Shown piece by piece: positions 24,770 through 33,527 of a stretch of DNA of 64,000 bases. Each line of letters starts with the position of its first letter. The first letter of the stretch is position 1. The notes below the pieces were generated by a model. That model saw nothing but the letters and a program-made list of their open reading frames with translations, did not search any database and had not been told where the DNA came from. The position numbers were made by a program, and so were the translations under genes. The DNA comes from Paenibacillus agaridevorans (GTDB lineage Bacteria > Bacillota > Bacilli > Paenibacillales > Paenibacillaceae): assembly GCF_003112455.1 (NCBI RefSeq), contig NZ_BDQX01000047.1:1-64000 (forward strand), read 5' to 3'.

Positions 24770-26959
24770 ATGAAATTAGGAGAAGAGAAGTTGGGCTCAG
24801 AGGAGAACAAGGTGAAGGAAAGTTTAATAAGCCGGCGCAAATTGCTGGCATCGATGGGAATTGCCGGTGTCGGGTTGGCGTCCAGCAACCTGCTTGGCGG
24901 AGCAGGGCAAGCGTATGCGGCCGAATCAGAGGTGCAGCGCAATAGGGTGCAGGATTTGCTGGCGCTGAATCTAATGGTGCCTGTAACAATCGCCCAGTTG
25001 CGTGCAGAGGAAAGCCCGGGATTAGGAGCGCTATACTATGTTCAGGACAGAGGGATGGAAGGGATGTTCCGCTATGATCCGTCTGACCAGGTATCTGCTG
25101 ACGACACAGGCGGGGTGCTTGTATCAACGGCTGGCAAGAGGTTCAAGCGAATTGTGGAAGACGATGTTAGCGCGAAATGGTTTGGTGCAAAAGGAGATGG
25201 CGAAACGGATGATTCGTTCGCAATCGTTCAAGCTAACGCTTATGCGGCCGCGGGCGGAAGAGCGGTGTATTTTCCTGGCGGAACGTACAGAGCCCACGGC
25301 CTGTTGCCCACCGTTTCCTGGTATTCGCGTGAACGGGCAGTTATAAAAAGTAATTTTAATCCTGGTATGTCGGAATTCGATCGCGACTTTGTTAAAGTCA
25401 TCAATCAGACAGGCCTCACGTTCGAAGGACTGGTCTTTGATGGTAATGTCAGCGCTGATCCGGACGCATGGAATTCGTCGAATTATAATGCATTTGCCGG
25501 TTCTATAGCCTTTGACATTTGGGGAAGCCAGCATATTGTATTGCGGAATTGCGTATTTCGCAATAGCTTCTTCTCAACCGTGCGCATCGAGTCCGAGAGC
25601 AGCCACATTACGTTGGAAAACTGCAGATTAATGCATGCTCGCGGAAATTTCGGAGACTGTTTCTACTCTCAGAAGTCTCACGATCTCACGCTCATTAACT
25701 GTATAGCTGAAGACTATACGCGGATTGGATTTGTAAACGATCTAGTGGTCTACAATGTTGACTATTCGCTATGTTTTGCAACGAATGGGCATAATTCTTC
25801 CGTTCTTTATGGGGGAGCCGAATACAACGCAGGCTTCTGGGCTGAGCAAACGGTAAGCGTTACATACTCGCAATGTGTTGCGGAGAACAATTCGGACCGG
25901 GGGTTTGTAGCTATTGCCGGCGGTCCTCTGCCAACCCGGACAGAGAGTGCTTCATTTATCTTTCAATCCTGTATTGCCTACAATAATAAAGGCTACGGTT
26001 TTATTGTCGGGACTTATGAGGAACATCATAATGTTACGGCAAGCATGAATGGCTGCGCGAGCTACAAATGCCTTAACGGGATTACGATAGTGGCTCGCAA
26101 TACAGCGGATTCGTATCGATTAACCGATTGCCATGTCGAGCTTTCCTCCGAAGGGGATCATGAATATATCGGTTACTTGATCCTCGGTGCTCCGGGTATA
26201 TCGCCCAGAATCAAGTTGAACAACTGTGTTACGAATTGCAATAATCGGGCAGATAATAAATTTCTCTCACCGGACCACATGACAGCCGATATTATGCTTT
26301 ACGAGAGTGGCAAACCAATCATTGAGCTCAATGGTGTCTCCAACAATGGATTATATAATGGAGATGCGGCGCCTGTATTTATAAAAACGAATAACAGTGT
26401 GCCTGAATTATATGTAACAGGCAGTAATATCGCGCTTCCGTATATACAGGATTTTACGAAATTATCATTTGTTCGATGCCGCTTCATTTCATCCTCTCAA
26501 TTTATTGGAAATCCTGCGGCAACTGGAGAAATTTCGTTGCAAGATTGCGAGATTATTGCGCCGACGACCATAATGACAAACGGGCGTGTGCAACTCCGGT
26601 CTGTAACGATGAAGCTGAGTTCTCACCAACAACTGAAGGTCAGCCGCTCGGCATCGACGAGAGCTTCCGCAACGGAGTTTGTTCAATGCCGCATCATTAA
26701 AAATATCACTGATTCCGCCGTTGAAGCGATCAAGCTTGAGGACACGGGCGGCGCTGGATCCAATGTATGGTTCCAGCACTGCATCTTCCAAAACGAAGGC
26801 GGCGCGCCGACGAGTGCGAAAGCGTTCATCGAGTCGACCAATAGCGATACGAAAGCTTGGTTTGATGCCAGTTATTCCGATCAATCTGTTACGTCCGCCA
26901 TGAAAACAGGCGGAACATTGTCTACCCCGGTCGGACTTTCCCTTATTGCGCTGCAATAA
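24770..26959 (+). CDS. Tat-exported pectate-lyase-superfamily beta-helix protein
   Basis: 729 residues from the ATG at 24770 (GAGGAGG upstream, 16 bp after the previous stop). Residues 20-50 carry a twin-arginine signal (SRRKLLASMGIAGVGLASSN and a cleavage site at AYA-AE). The Pectate_lyase_3 start motif FGAKGDGETDDSFAI near residue 145 opens a right-handed beta-helix with many short N/C-rich turns (LRNCVFRNSF; LENCRLM). No catalytic residues could be assigned by eye, so it may be a glycan lyase, hydrolase or sugar-binding fibre. Folding before export is implied by the Tat signal, and tatA-tatC are in the same operon. Confidence 0.93.
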   Translation: MKLGEEKLGSEENKVKESLISRRKLLASMGIAGVGLASSNLLGGAGQAYAAESEVQRNRVQDLLALNLMVPVTIAQLRAEESPGLGALYYVQDRGMEGMFRYDPSDQVSADDTGGVLVSTAGKRFKRIVEDDVSAKWFGAKGDGETDDSFAIVQANAYAAAGGRAVYFPGGTYRAHGLLPTVSWYSRERAVIKSNFNPGMSEFDRDFVKVINQTGLTFEGLVFDGNVSADPDAWNSSNYNAFAGSIAFDIWGSQHIVLRNCVFRNSFFSTVRIESESSHITLENCRLMHARGNFGDCFYSQKSHDLTLINCIAEDYTRIGFVNDLVVYNVDYSLCFATNGHNSSVLYGGAEYNAGFWAEQTVSVTYSQCVAENNSDRGFVAIAGGPLPTRTESASFIFQSCIAYNNKGYGFIVGTYEEHHNVTASMNGCASYKCLNGITIVARNTADSYRLTDCHVELSSEGDHEYIGYLILGAPGISPRIKLNNCVTNCNNRADNKFLSPDHMTADIMLYESGKPIIELNGVSNNGLYNGDAAPVFIKTNNSVPELYVTGSNIALPYIQDFTKLSFVRCRFISSSQFIGNPAATGEISLQDCEIIAPTTIMTNGRVQLRSVTMKLSSHQQLKVSRSASTRASATEFVQCRIIKNITDSAVEAIKLEDTGGAGSNVWFQHCIFQNEGGAPTSAKAFIESTNSDTKAWFDASYSDQSVTSAMKTGGTLSTPVGLSLIALQ

Positions 26960-26997
26960 GCCGGCGAAAGCCGTTTACACTTGATAGGTATAGAATT

Positions 26998-27041
26998 AGC
27001 GAGCTATATGTCCAATCGGACAATATGGCTCGCTCTGTTTC
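26998..27041 (+). terminator. Rho-independent terminator of the tat operon
   Basis: AGCGAGCTATATGTCC pairs with GGACAATATGGCTCGCT (one bulge, one G-T) around AATC; the tail CTGTTTCATTCC is only moderately T-rich. Confidence 0.85.
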
Positions 27042-27155
27042 ATTCCTTGCATAGCTGATGGAGGAGCAAAAAAGCTGATTTACAGTGGTGACTTGCGAAT
27101 TCTGCTGATACTATTGTGATAGAAGATTTTCACGATGAGAGGGGCAGAAAGTTTT

Positions 27156-28919
27156 ATGAAATACTTTAAAACTCGTCCGATTAAGCTGCAACTGCTTGTT
27201 ATACTGTGTATATTTGTTGGTGTGATTATATTGATCATGTATATGACCTACAATCAATCCACTAAAATAATTTACCAGAAAAATGAAAATTATTCGGTTG
27301 AGTTGCTAGATAAAATGACGGAATACGTTCAATCCCAAATGGAACAGATCCATGGAATCATTGAAAGCACACTCTATAATCCCGATATCCATTATTATCT
27401 TAAAACATCTGATTTGCTTGATAAATATGACCTGTTCCAGAAAGTGGACAAGCAGGTGACAACGATTTCTCAGCTTCATCCTGGCGTTGTTGATATTACG
27501 ATCATTGGTGAAAACGGAAATAACGTTAATCTCATGTCAGACAGCGGCAAGAAGGAAGCCGTTATGAGTACAGTAGCGGAATTGGCGTTACATAAAAACC
27601 AATCGGCAAAACCGTATTATACACGATTAATCCATACGAATACGCAAGAAGATTATTATATCATCGGAGCGAGAATTAATGATATATTTCCGACAAATAC
27701 ATTGGGATATATTATTGTGATACTCGATTTAAATGCGATTTTCCCTAAGTTTAATACGTTGCTTGAACATGGCTTTGGGAGTTTTTATGTTCTGGATCGT
27801 TATGGAATTATTAATGCAAGCAACGATAAATCGAGGATCGGAGAAAAGCTGGAGACTGCCTCCTACAACGATCTCATGCAGACAGCGAATATCGTACTTG
27901 AGATGGAACTGCCGGATATTCAGGGGAAAGTCGTCAATGTGTATTCGAAATCTGATCTATTCCGGGGAATGGACAAGATCCGTACCATGTATGGATGGCT
28001 ATTGTTATTTTTTATACCGCTAATGGGTTTAATTTTGTGGATCATTAGCCGCAATATTGTGGAGCCCATTCGGAGCTTTATTAGATTTATTCAAATTGTT
28101 AAAACAGGTGAGCTTAATCAGGGTTATAAACGACTGGAGCTATCAGGCTATCACGAAATTATGATAATGGCTAATAAGTTTAATGATATGCTCGATGAAA
28201 TCAATAGATTGACCGATGAGGTTGTAGCTTCGAAAACCAGAATTTATGCGCTGGGCATGCTGAAGAAACAGGCAGAGCTTGCTTTCCTGAAGCAGCAGGT
28301 AAATCCCCATTTTCTATATAATATGCTGGAATCCTTAAAAGGCATGGCTCAAGAAATCGGTGCAAAGGAAATGAAAGAAACGATATCCGCCTTAGGGCGA
28401 ATGCTTCGTTACAGCATCAAAGGCCAAGAAGAAGTGACGCTTAGGGAAGAACTGACTATTGCTAACTATTATATTGCGCTGCAGCAGTTTCGATTTGAGG
28501 ATCGTTTCGAGGTCCATGTCGATGTTCAGGACGACTTGTTAAATTGTATGGTTATTAAAATGCTGCTACAGCCCATATTGGAAAATGCAATTACCCATGG
28601 ATTGGAAATGAAGATGGGGAAAGGGCATTTGTGGTGCAGTGGGTATCGAACAACGGATGGAAATATTGTCCTTCAAGTGAAGGATGACGGCGCAGGCATG
28701 GGGCCAGACCAATTGAATCGACTCCAGCAGGTACTTGATATTAAAGGCGAATTGCCGGATTTGTTTCAAAATCAAGAGCATCTTGGAATCATTAATGTTC
28801 ATTATCGTCTGCGTACCACCTATGGAGAGCCTTATGGGTTAAAGCTTGATAGTGTTTTAGGCGAAGGAACGGAAGTACAACTCATACTACCCTGCGAAGA
28901 GGTGCTGGATGATGAATAA
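27156..28919 (+). CDS. YesM-type sensor histidine kinase
   Basis: 587 residues from the ATG at 27156 (GAGGGGC upstream). TM1 is near 10-32, an extracellular dCache-like domain spans about 40-275, TM2 is near 278-298 (YGWLLLFFIPLMGLILWIIS), a HAMP domain follows (EPIRSFIRFIQIVKTGELNQ), and the LytS-type kinase has H385 in QQVNPHFLYNMLESL and an ATPase N box ILENAITHGLEM. YesM kinases sense extracellular glycans or their binding proteins. The gene overlaps the regulator gene downstream by 11 bp. Confidence 0.94.
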   Translation: MKYFKTRPIKLQLLVILCIFVGVIILIMYMTYNQSTKIIYQKNENYSVELLDKMTEYVQSQMEQIHGIIESTLYNPDIHYYLKTSDLLDKYDLFQKVDKQVTTISQLHPGVVDITIIGENGNNVNLMSDSGKKEAVMSTVAELALHKNQSAKPYYTRLIHTNTQEDYYIIGARINDIFPTNTLGYIIVILDLNAIFPKFNTLLEHGFGSFYVLDRYGIINASNDKSRIGEKLETASYNDLMQTANIVLEMELPDIQGKVVNVYSKSDLFRGMDKIRTMYGWLLLFFIPLMGLILWIISRNIVEPIRSFIRFIQIVKTGELNQGYKRLELSGYHEIMIMANKFNDMLDEINRLTDEVVASKTRIYALGMLKKQAELAFLKQQVNPHFLYNMLESLKGMAQEIGAKEMKETISALGRMLRYSIKGQEEVTLREELTIANYYIALQQFRFEDRFEVHVDVQDDLLNCMVIKMLLQPILENAITHGLEMKMGKGHLWCSGYRTTDGNIVLQVKDDGAGMGPDQLNRLQQVLDIKGELPDLFQNQEHLGIINVHYRLRTTYGEPYGLKLDSVLGEGTEVQLILPCEEVLDDE

Positions 28920-29664
28920 TGTCATACTGATTGATGATGAAAAAAGGATTATTAGGAGCTTGAGGTCAAGCATCGATTGGAAAGCATACGGATTTGAAAT
29001 TATAGCAGAGGCGTCTAACGGAATTGAAGGATTGGAGAGGATCAAGCAGTTATCTCCCGATCTTGTATTTACTGATATTCGAATGCCTGGTATGGACGGG
29101 TTGGAGTTAATCAGGCAAACAAATGAATTAAATATCGGGACTAGTTTTGTAATCACTTCAGGATTTAAGGATTTTGAATATGCACAGCAAGCGATGCGAT
29201 ACGGCGTACTGGATTATTGCCTCAAGCCATTCGAAGAGGATGAGCTTATTGAAGCATTGCATAAATTTAATAGATCATCTCAGAAGCAACAGGCGGCGCA
29301 TTATCGTATCCCTGATTCGGATCATGAGGACGCTACAAGAAGTGCAACATTTAATAGTGTGCTCACTTATATAAACGACCATTTTCGAGAAGATATATCG
29401 CTGCATAACATTGCGGAGGAATTACAATTAAATCTTAGCTATGTGAGCCAATTATTTCGTAAAAACGGTAACGAAACCTTTCTTATTTATCTTACAAGAA
29501 AGAGAATTTCCTATGCCTGCGAACTGTTGGCGGGCTCTAACTTGACTATACAAGAGATATCCGGTCGAGTAGGTTATACGGATTATTTTCATTTCGCGAA
29601 ACTATTTAAAAAAATGATGGACCAGACTGCGACGCAATATCGAGACAGTAACAAGAGAAGCTGA
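28909..29664 (+). CDS. YesN-type response regulator, short form
   Basis: 251 residues: a receiver (DDE near 10, phospho-acceptor D56 in FTDIRMPGMDG, K in LKPF) joined directly to two AraC helix-turn-helix units (LHNIAEELQLNLSYVSQLFR; EISGRVGYTDYFHFAKLFKK). The roughly 200-residue middle domain of the usual 500-residue YesN proteins is absent, as comparison with the regulator at 33528 shows. Translation is coupled to the kinase gene. It ends 13 bp before promoter C and is the most likely binder of the ACATA repeats. Confidence 0.93.
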   Translation: MMNNVILIDDEKRIIRSLRSSIDWKAYGFEIIAEASNGIEGLERIKQLSPDLVFTDIRMPGMDGLELIRQTNELNIGTSFVITSGFKDFEYAQQAMRYGVLDYCLKPFEEDELIEALHKFNRSSQKQQAAHYRIPDSDHEDATRSATFNSVLTYINDHFREDISLHNIAEELQLNLSYVSQLFRKNGNETFLIYLTRKRISYACELLAGSNLTIQEISGRVGYTDYFHFAKLFKKMMDQTATQYRDSNKRS

Positions 29665-29676
29665 ACGGCTAAAAAA

Positions 29677-29752
29677 TGAACATAGACTTGCTAAAGTTCT
29701 GACATACGAAATAAGGAGTCTGCACTTTATACTAATCTTGTAAGCGCTTATC
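29677..29752 (+). promoter_or_regulatory. Regulon promoter, copy C
   Basis: ACATA half-sites start at 29680 and 29702 (22 bp apart). The -10 box TATACT is at 29728-29733, 21 bp after GACATA. TGTAAGCGCTTATC is at 29739-29752, overlapping the expected transcription start. It lies directly after the response-regulator gene and drives the ABC importer starting at 29787. Confidence 0.87.
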
Positions 29753-29786
29753 AAATCATCGTGTTACAAACTTAGGGGGGAAAAAA

Positions 29787-31529
29787 ATGAGGAAAACGGG
29801 TAAAAGGTTAGGGGCATTCGTTATGGCGCTCAGTCTCGTATTGGCAGCGGCATGCAGCTCCAATACAAATTCAAATGAGGGGACTTCAAGCGCAACAACA
29901 CCGGCAGAGAGTGGACAGACAGCCGGAAAAGAAACGACGGATATTAAAGAAGAGTATACGATCAAGGTTCTTACACAGAACAACAGTCAGATTAAAAAAA
30001 GTGATGAAACCAAAATTGGAAAAGTCATCAAAGAGAAGTTCAATATCGTATTCGAGTATGTGCAGACACCGGGAAATTACGCCGATAAGCTGAACCTTAT
30101 GTTAGCAGGTGGGGATTATCCGGAAATTATTGGGATTCAGGATAATGATACTTTTGATAAATATGTAAGAGCAGGAGCCCTTCTGCCTCTCGATGAATTT
30201 GTCAATGAGACGCCTGACTTTGCCAGTAGATACAGCAAACAGATCCCGCTTTGGAAGTTATCGGCTAATGATGGAAAGCTGTATAAATGGGAAAGTAATG
30301 TGCCCGCTGATTTTAACAATGCGCTTGAGGTCAATGATATCGGAATTCGGATTGATGCGCTAGAGCAGCAGGGGTGGCCGGACTTGCTGTCAACAGACGA
30401 TTACATTGCTTTTCTAAAGAAGGCACTGGCAGATAACCCAACTACAAATGGTCAGAAGACACTTGGAATGATCGTTCCCTTCGCAGAACCTTGGGGGATG
30501 CAAGGAATAAGTGACATTATGTTTGAAAAAGGCGGTCGATATTCGACTGCGGCAGGCAACCTTGGTGTTCTTTGGAACCAGGTGGATCAAAAATATGAGG
30601 ATAGAATGAAAAATGAGTACGTAAAAGAAAACTACCAGTTTTTCAATAAGCTGTACCGTGAAGGGATTTTGGATAAGGATTCCTTTACAGACAAGCTGGA
30701 TCAGTTTAATGAGAAATTGAACAGCGGCAGGGCGCTGTCCTCCTGGTATGTTGTTTGGGCATTGACTACAGCCAATCATGGGTTAGTCGAGGCTGGTCAA
30801 CCTGAGCTGCAGTACATCAATTTGCCGGTGCGCAGCATGACTCAAATCGAACGCAACGAAAAACGGCAAATTCGTGTTGAAGATACTCGCCCCTTTGCTA
30901 TATTTGCGATAACTAAAAATGCCAAACATCCAGACCGCATTAAGGAATTGCTGGCATTCTCAGCATCCGAGGAAGGTAGAGTTTTATTGCAATCCGGGAT
31001 CGAGGGCGAAGAATATACCATTGAAAATGGCAAGCGTGTCCCAACGGAAGCTTATAAAAAGGCAGCAACAGATCCTGATGCGGGAAGAAACATCGGTTTC
31101 GGATTGTTTAATTTCCTAGGAGAGGTTTACACGAATGCGCCTGATGGCGTGCCGTATTCGATGAACCTGGACCAAGCGTTTCAGGATGAACTAGTGTTGA
31201 CACCCGAAATGAAAGATGCTTATTCTCAACTTGGCTGGGAGAATTCAAAGGATTATTTCTTAAAAACGGGTGAGTCCGCCCATACAGGCGTAGCTGGAAC
31301 GATTTCTATCGACACGACTTCAGAGCTCGGTGCTTTGCATCAGAAAATAGTTGATTTCCGTACGAAAAACGCTGCGAAGCTCATTGTAACTCCAAAATCG
31401 GATGAGGAATTTGAAGCCCTGTATCAAGCAACCATCCAAGAATACGAAAAGCTTAAGCCAGAAACGATTGTCAATGAATATAATCGTCTCTATCAGGAAA
31501 AGATGGCGCAGTTGGAACAATTGAAATAA
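29787..31529 (+). CDS. ABC importer solute-binding lipoprotein (Lpl family)
   Basis: 580 residues. A signal peptide with lipobox LAAAC (cysteine near residue 23) and a Ser/Thr/Asn-rich tether follow the ATG, which has AGGGGGGAAAAAA upstream. The body is a large family-1 type binding protein (PEIIGIQDNDTF; NEYVKENYQFFNKLYREGIL), about 550 residues as in LplA/YtcQ proteins that bind oligosaccharides. It is anchored on the outer face of the membrane. First gene of the importer operon with two permeases after it. Confidence 0.94.
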   Translation: MRKTGKRLGAFVMALSLVLAAACSSNTNSNEGTSSATTPAESGQTAGKETTDIKEEYTIKVLTQNNSQIKKSDETKIGKVIKEKFNIVFEYVQTPGNYADKLNLMLAGGDYPEIIGIQDNDTFDKYVRAGALLPLDEFVNETPDFASRYSKQIPLWKLSANDGKLYKWESNVPADFNNALEVNDIGIRIDALEQQGWPDLLSTDDYIAFLKKALADNPTTNGQKTLGMIVPFAEPWGMQGISDIMFEKGGRYSTAAGNLGVLWNQVDQKYEDRMKNEYVKENYQFFNKLYREGILDKDSFTDKLDQFNEKLNSGRALSSWYVVWALTTANHGLVEAGQPELQYINLPVRSMTQIERNEKRQIRVEDTRPFAIFAITKNAKHPDRIKELLAFSASEEGRVLLQSGIEGEEYTIENGKRVPTEAYKKAATDPDAGRNIGFGLFNFLGEVYTNAPDGVPYSMNLDQAFQDELVLTPEMKDAYSQLGWENSKDYFLKTGESAHTGVAGTISIDTTSELGALHQKIVDFRTKNAAKLIVTPKSDEEFEALYQATIQEYEKLKPETIVNEYNRLYQEKMAQLEQLK

Positions 31530-31541
31530 CAGGCATCGTTC

Positions 31542-31586
31542 GAGCAATGGACATGGCATACTTTTGTTTGTCCATGTCCATTGTTC
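31542..31586 (+). other. Intercistronic stem-loop between binding protein and permease
   Basis: GAGCAATGGACATGG pairs with CCATGTCCATTGTTC (15 bp, one G-T) around a 15-base loop. There is no T-run, so it is probably an mRNA 3'-stabilising or processing hairpin that lets the binding protein be made in excess over the permeases. The second importer has a similar hairpin in the same place. Confidence 0.75.
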
Positions 31587-31622
31587 AATTCTATTGCCCT
31601 TTATAGGAATGAGGCTGAAACA

Positions 31623-32528
31623 ATGATACTGAAAATATTTAGACATCGTGAGTTATATTTAATGCTGTTGCCGGCTGTTGTTCTGGTCTTTATATTTTGG
31701 TATGTTCCGATATTGGGCTGGATCATTGCGTTTGTTAATTACAAGCCGGGGATCAGCTTGTCCAGTGCTGAGTGGGTGGGATTTCAGCAATTTAAATCCT
31801 TTTTTACGCAGAGCAGCGACTATATTTATCTTTTGCGCAATACGCTAGCCATTAATATTGGTACGCTGATTTCCAATTTATTTACTGCTTTTGTATTTGC
31901 TATCTTATTAAATGAAATTCGTTTGCGATTTTTCGGTAGATTTATTCAGACCGTAACGTTTTTTCCCTTTTTTATTTCGTGGGTCATTATATATTCGCTT
32001 TCCAATGCATTGTTTGCCCCATCATCCGGAGCGATTAATGAAATGTTGGTCGAATGGGGTATTCTGAACGAGGGCATAAATTTGTTGGGCGATCCTCAAT
32101 ATTCTTGGGGGCTGATGATTGCGTTAAATGCCTGGAAACATCTTGGCTACAATAGCGTCATTTTTATTGCATCGATCGTCTCCATTCCATCGGATTATTA
32201 TGAGGCTGCGGAAATCGACGGTGCCAACCGTTTTCAAAAAATATGGCATATTACGATTCCTGCATTAATTCCAACTTTAATTGTATTGCTGATTTTAAAT
32301 AGCGGTTGGATATTGAATTCGAATTTTGAGCAGTTCTACTTGTTCACTAATGGGACGAATTGGGAAAAGATAGAGGTGCTTGATATGTATATTTATAAAT
32401 ACGGGCTAAAGCTATTGAATTTCCCTTATGCGACTGCAGTTGGCATCATGAAAACTTTTATAAGCCTAGCTTTGATCATAGTGGTTAATGAGATATCCAA
32501 AAGAGCAACTGGGAAAGCTGTATTTTGA
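31623..32528 (+). CDS. ABC sugar permease, LplB type
   Basis: 301 residues from the ATG at 31623 (AGGAATGAGG upstream). Six membrane helices and the EAA loop YEAAEIDGANRFQKIWHITIP, which docks to the shared ATPase. The first helix block LLPAVVLVFIFWYVPILGW is typical of the family. No ATPase gene is present; in Bacillus and relatives a common MsmX-like ATPase serves several such importers. Confidence 0.94.
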   Translation: MILKIFRHRELYLMLLPAVVLVFIFWYVPILGWIIAFVNYKPGISLSSAEWVGFQQFKSFFTQSSDYIYLLRNTLAINIGTLISNLFTAFVFAILLNEIRLRFFGRFIQTVTFFPFFISWVIIYSLSNALFAPSSGAINEMLVEWGILNEGINLLGDPQYSWGLMIALNAWKHLGYNSVIFIASIVSIPSDYYEAAEIDGANRFQKIWHITIPALIPTLIVLLILNSGWILNSNFEQFYLFTNGTNWEKIEVLDMYIYKYGLKLLNFPYATAVGIMKTFISLALIIVVNEISKRATGKAVF

Positions 32529-32543
32529 CGAGGTGGTGTTTCG

Positions 32544-33422
32544 ATGAAAGAACGATCTGTAGGCGGAACGATTTTTGATAGCTTCAATTATTTGTTTATG
32601 CTTGTTATATTAGTGCTCATGCTGATTCCCTTTGTTTATATTATTAGTTATTCGTTAAGTACACCCAGTATGATGAAGGGCGGGCTTATCCTATTTCCAA
32701 AAGGTTTTACATTGGATTCGTACAAGAAGGCTTTTGACGACCCTGCCGTTCTGTCGGGTGTATTCATCTCGGTGGCACGTACGATTATAGGGCCGGCAGC
32801 GATGTTGCTTTTTACTTCAATGGCTGCTTATGTACTAACCCGGGCCGAACTAATAGGTGTAAAGTTTTTTCGTAAATTTTTTGTTTTCACCCTTTATTTT
32901 AGCAGCGGCATGATTCCTATGTACCTATTAATGGGGTATTTAAATTTAACCGGCACCTTCCTTGTTTATATTCTTCCAGCAGTGATCTCTGTTTTCAACA
33001 TGGTGCTTATAAAGACGTATATCGAGGCGCTCCCGAGAGAACTGGAAGAAGCTGCTGTCATGGATGGAGCCAATCATTTCTTGCTGTTCTTTAAAATTAT
33101 TTTCCCTTTGTGCATGCCTGTATTTGCTGCTGTCGTTCTGTTTGATTCGGTTAATCAATGGAATTCATTTATCGACACTCAAATTTACAACACCATGTCG
33201 CCTAATTTATATACACTGCAGTATGTGTTGTACAATACGTTAAATCAAATCAATTCGCTGGAGCAATTGAAGGTACAAGGGCAAACTGAAATCGGCGCCC
33301 TTACTCCACAAACCTTTAAAATGGCGATTACGGTCATTACTGTCTTGCCGATTGCTTGTGTGTATCCGTTTTTGCAAAGATATTTTATTAAAGGCCTTTT
33401 GGTCGGTTCGATTAAAGGGTAA
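32544..33422 (+). CDS. ABC sugar permease, YtcP type
   Basis: 292 residues with six membrane helices and the EAA loop LEEAAVMDGANHFLLFFKII. The C-terminus VYPFLQRYFIKGLLVGSIKG is the family hallmark. It starts 15 bp after the LplB-type gene, behind GAGGTGG, and pairs with it as the second half of the channel. Last gene of the operon. Confidence 0.94.
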   Translation: MKERSVGGTIFDSFNYLFMLVILVLMLIPFVYIISYSLSTPSMMKGGLILFPKGFTLDSYKKAFDDPAVLSGVFISVARTIIGPAAMLLFTSMAAYVLTRAELIGVKFFRKFFVFTLYFSSGMIPMYLLMGYLNLTGTFLVYILPAVISVFNMVLIKTYIEALPRELEEAAVMDGANHFLLFFKIIFPLCMPVFAAVVLFDSVNQWNSFIDTQIYNTMSPNLYTLQYVLYNTLNQINSLEQLKVQGQTEIGALTPQTFKMAITVITVLPIACVYPFLQRYFIKGLLVGSIKG

Positions 33423-33447
33423 TACAGATGATGTTGGCTCATTTCAT

Positions 33448-33492
33448 ACGCCGTCCGAATCTCCGAAAGAGGGAGAATTGGGCGGCGTTTTG
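33448..33492. terminator. Rho-independent terminator between convergent operons
   Basis: ACGCCGTCCGAATCTCC pairs with GGGAGAATTGGGCGGCGT (two mismatches) around GAAAGA, followed by TTTTG. It lies between the convergent importer operon and the minus-strand two-component genes. Confidence 0.88.
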
Positions 33493-33527
33493 CTCATAAA
33501 GTCCGCAAAGCTTCGCTGATTAATTGT

